From NCBI RefSeq assembly GCF_001643015.1, contig NZ_CP015622.1, positions 199,358-263,357 of the forward strand: a stretch of 64,000 nt of DNA, read 5' to 3'. The stretch comes from Corynebacterium crudilactis. GTDB lineage: Bacteria; Actinomycetota; Actinomycetes; Mycobacteriales; Mycobacteriaceae. The position numbers were made by a program, and so were the translations under genes. Positions within the stretch are counted from its first letter, which is position 1, and each line of letters begins with the position of its first letter. Under the pieces are notes generated by a model. That model ran no database searches. It worked only from the letters and a program-made list of their open reading frames with translations, and was not told the DNA's origin. Below, one piece after another: positions 62,163-64,000 of the stretch.

Positions 62163-64000
62163 GTGGCTTTGTATAGCAAGTATCGACCGGCAAGTTTTGG
62201 TGAGCTCGTAGGGCAGTCGCAGGTTACTGACCCCCTGTCTGCAGCTCTAGATAGTGGACGCATCAACCACGCATATCTATTTTCAGGTCCGCGTGGTTGT
62301 GGCAAAACATCGTCGGCTCGCATCCTTGCTCGTTCCTTAAACTGTGTGGAAGGTCCAACTTCCACGCCGTGTGGAGTGTGTAATTCTTGTGTGGCGCTGG
62401 CTCCTGGTGGACCAGGAACTTTGGACGTCACTGAGCTTGACGCAGCTAGCAACAATGGCGTCGATGATATGCGTGAGCTGCGTGAACGCGCTAACTATGC
62501 ACCGGCGGAATCCCGCTACCGCGTCTTCATCATCGATGAGGCACACATGATTAGTACGCAGGGCTTTAATGCTTTGCTCAAGATTGTGGAAGAGCCTCCA
62601 GCTCACCTCATCTTCATTTTTGCCACCACTGAGCCAGATAAAATGATCGGGACGATCCGTTCCCGTACCCACAATTATCCGTTCCGCCTGCTCACTCCCG
62701 GCGATATGCGCAAGGTACTGAAAAACGCCGTCGAGGGCGAAGGTGTGCACGTCGATGAATCCGTCTACCCGCTGGTCATCCGCGCCGGCGGTGGCAGCCC
62801 GCGCGATAGCTTATCGATCCTCGACCAACTCATCGCCGGCTCTGGCCCCGAGGGCCTAACCTACGAGCGCGCGTTACCGCTGCTGGGTGTCACAAGCTTC
62901 ACGCTTATCGACGATTCCATCCACGCTCTTGCCTCCAAAGACAACGCGAGCATGTTCACGACCATCGATGATGTCATCGAAGAAGGCCTGGAGCCTCGCC
63001 GTTTCACCATCGACCTGCTGGACCGCCTCCGCGATCTCATGGTCCTCCAAGCAGTCCCTGAAGCTCTCAACCTCGGATTGGTTGATGCTCCGACAGATCG
63101 CGCCGATGCTCTCCTAGAACAATCCGCATTGTTCAAGGGCAATGAGCTAGCCAATCTTGCCTCGATGGTGAACTCCGGTCTCGATGATATGCGTGGCGCC
63201 ACCTCACCACGCCTGCTTCTAGAGATCCTGTGTGCACGTCTCCTGCTGGCCAGTAACACCGTGGCTGTACTAAGCGCAGCGTCTCCATCTGATGCTCCAG
63301 CTGTTGCTTCTTCTGGTGGACTCACCGGTGCTGCAGCTGCTCGTGCGAAAGCGCGGGAATATGGCCAAAAGAAAGCAGCGCCAGCGCCAGTTGCTGAGCC
63401 TGCTGTGGAGCCGGTGGCTACACCTGTGGCGAAGCCAGTGCCAACAACGCCGCCTGCTCCTGAGCCAGCACCTGCTGCGGAACCCGTGGCGGAGCCTGTG
63501 GCAGAACCAGTTGCTGCGCCTGTAAAGGTGGAGGAAGTGAGGCAGGAGGCGAGCGTCGAAAAGCAGCCTGATGTCCTGGAAACAATCCGCAGCCGTTGGG
63601 CGGAGCTACGTGCGGCTGTTGGTAAACAAAGCGTACGCACGGAAATTATGCTCACCGAGGCGCGTGTACTAGGGCTTCGTGGCGATACCCTCGTGTTGGG
63701 ACACAGCACGGGTGCGCTGGCTGCGCGCCTCAATGCGCCTGATCACAACAGCATTTTGGTGAAGGTGCTGGCTGAGGAAACAGGGCAGCAGCTGAAGGTG
63801 GAATGTGTCGTCGGGACGAATCCTGCAGAGGCCGGTTTCACCGCTCAGCCTGTGGCACAAAAGAGCACGTGGAACCCGAACCACGACACCAAACCCGCTG
63901 CCTCGCATGCACCTGGCCAACAGCAAAATCCACCATCACGCGACTTTGCACCAAGCCAGCCAGAGGAGCCTGAGAGTTCGGCTGAATCTGCACAACCTCA
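62163..64000 (+). CDS. dnaX: DNA polymerase III subunits gamma/tau, N-terminal part (cut by window edge)
   Basis: Starts at the GTG at 62163 (VALYSKYRPASFGELVGQ) and remains open to the window end, about 612 codons. AAA+ clamp-loader ATPase: Walker A GPRGCGKTS at 42-50, zinc cysteines 61, 70, 73 and 76, Walker B IIDEAHM, sensor 1 FATTEP, and the Arg finger-bearing TIRSRTHNYPF. After about residue 380 comes an Ala/Pro/Val-rich linker (about 410-460) and the start of the tau-specific domain. I see no slippery run that would produce a separate gamma form. It loads the sliding clamp. Confidence 0.95.
   Translation, partial: MALYSKYRPASFGELVGQSQVTDPLSAALDSGRINHAYLFSGPRGCGKTSSARILARSLNCVEGPTSTPCGVCNSCVALAPGGPGTLDVTELDAASNNGVDDMRELRERANYAPAESRYRVFIIDEAHMISTQGFNALLKIVEEPPAHLIFIFATTEPDKMIGTIRSRTHNYPFRLLTPGDMRKVLKNAVEGEGVHVDESVYPLVIRAGGGSPRDSLSILDQLIAGSGPEGLTYERALPLLGVTSFTLIDDSIHALASKDNASMFTTIDDVIEEGLEPRRFTIDLLDRLRDLMVLQAVPEALNLGLVDAPTDRADALLEQSALFKGNELANLASMVNSGLDDMRGATSPRLLLEILCARLLLASNTVAVLSAASPSDAPAVASSGGLTGAAAARAKAREYGQKKAAPAPVAEPAVEPVATPVAKPVPTTPPAPEPAPAAEPVAEPVAEPVAAPVKVEEVRQEASVEKQPDVLETIRSRWAELRAAVGKQSVRTEIMLTEARVLGLRGDTLVLGHSTGALAARLNAPDHNSILVKVLAEETGQQLKVECVVGTNPAEAGFTAQPVAQKSTWNPNHDTKPAASHAPGQQQNPPSRDFAPSQPEEPESSAESAQP

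Noticed and set aside
62861..63733. Minus-strand ORF of 290 codons with Gly/Ser/Ala/Thr repeats
   Set aside because: Antisense shadow of the Ala/Pro-rich linker and ATPase core of dnaX, which has clear family motifs in the other strand.
62163..64000. Programmed frameshift in dnaX making a short gamma subunit
   Set aside because: No A-rich slippery heptamer was seen in the visible part; the 3' end is outside the window, so this cannot be fully excluded.

Overview
The window comes from a mycolic-acid actinobacterium of the genus Corynebacterium, almost certainly Corynebacterium glutamicum or a very close relative. The evidence is a single Emb arabinofuranosyltransferase next to aftA, dprE2 and dprE1, a GlfT1-Wzt-Wzm galactan group, a gltBD operon preceded by AmtR-like sites, dccT, tyrA, an MmpL gene, and the order tRNA-Ser, SRP RNA, aspT, dnaX. 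No taxonomic search was possible; this rests on recognised proteins and gene order.

Layout. 1-2.7 kb: a DASS-type anion transporter (cut by the window edge) coupled to a fumarase-superfamily lyase, then a PAS-domain protein. 2.9-9 kb: glutamate synthase gltBD. 9.2-12.7 kb: a GCS2-type ligase, a NarL response regulator, a tiny secreted-peptide-like ORF and a histidine kinase. 12.9-28.2 kb: arabinogalactan assembly on the minus strand (dprE1-dprE2-aftA-embC, glfT1, wzt-wzm), interrupted by a plus-strand run of small poorly known genes and a GtrA protein. 28.3-33 kb: a PLP-fold protein lacking its lysine, a quinone oxidoreductase, tRNA-Ser(UGA), a ferredoxin and an AGCS symporter. 33.5-41 kb: an orphan AbiEi/endonuclease-like protein, then molybdenum cofactor synthesis and molybdate uptake (moeB, moaE, mog, moaC, moeA, modB, modA, moaD, modC). 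41-49.5 kb: an aromatic aminotransferase, tRNA genes, mgtE, dccT, tyrA, tadA and csbD. 50-59 kb: an MmpL transporter, tgt, a queuosine-precursor transporter, a P-loop protein overlapping a degenerate ABC protein, gluQ and a Tat-lipoprotein dioxygenase. 59.8-64 kb: tRNA-Ser(GGA), SRP RNA, aspT, an unknown gene and the start of dnaX.

How the genes work together. DprE1/DprE2 make decaprenyl-phospho-arabinose, AftA and Emb polymerise it onto galactan, GlfT1 starts the galactan, Wzm-Wzt are expected to export it, and the GtrA protein probably helps supply lipid-linked arabinose. The Mo genes cover uptake and most cofactor steps except MoaA. Tgt, the YhhQ-type transporter and GluQRS point to queuosine salvage and glutamylation.

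The least-explained signals are: (i) an 11-mer, CGTCGANAAGC, counted 34 times on both strands where about 0.14 would be expected; (ii) a 38-codon secreted-peptide-like ORF between the kinase and the response regulator, overlapping the regulator start; (iii) arrays of long palindromic units, often with a ~72-bp period, in several intergenic regions; (iv) a Tgt without its zinc cysteines beside a P-loop/pseudo-ABC pair.
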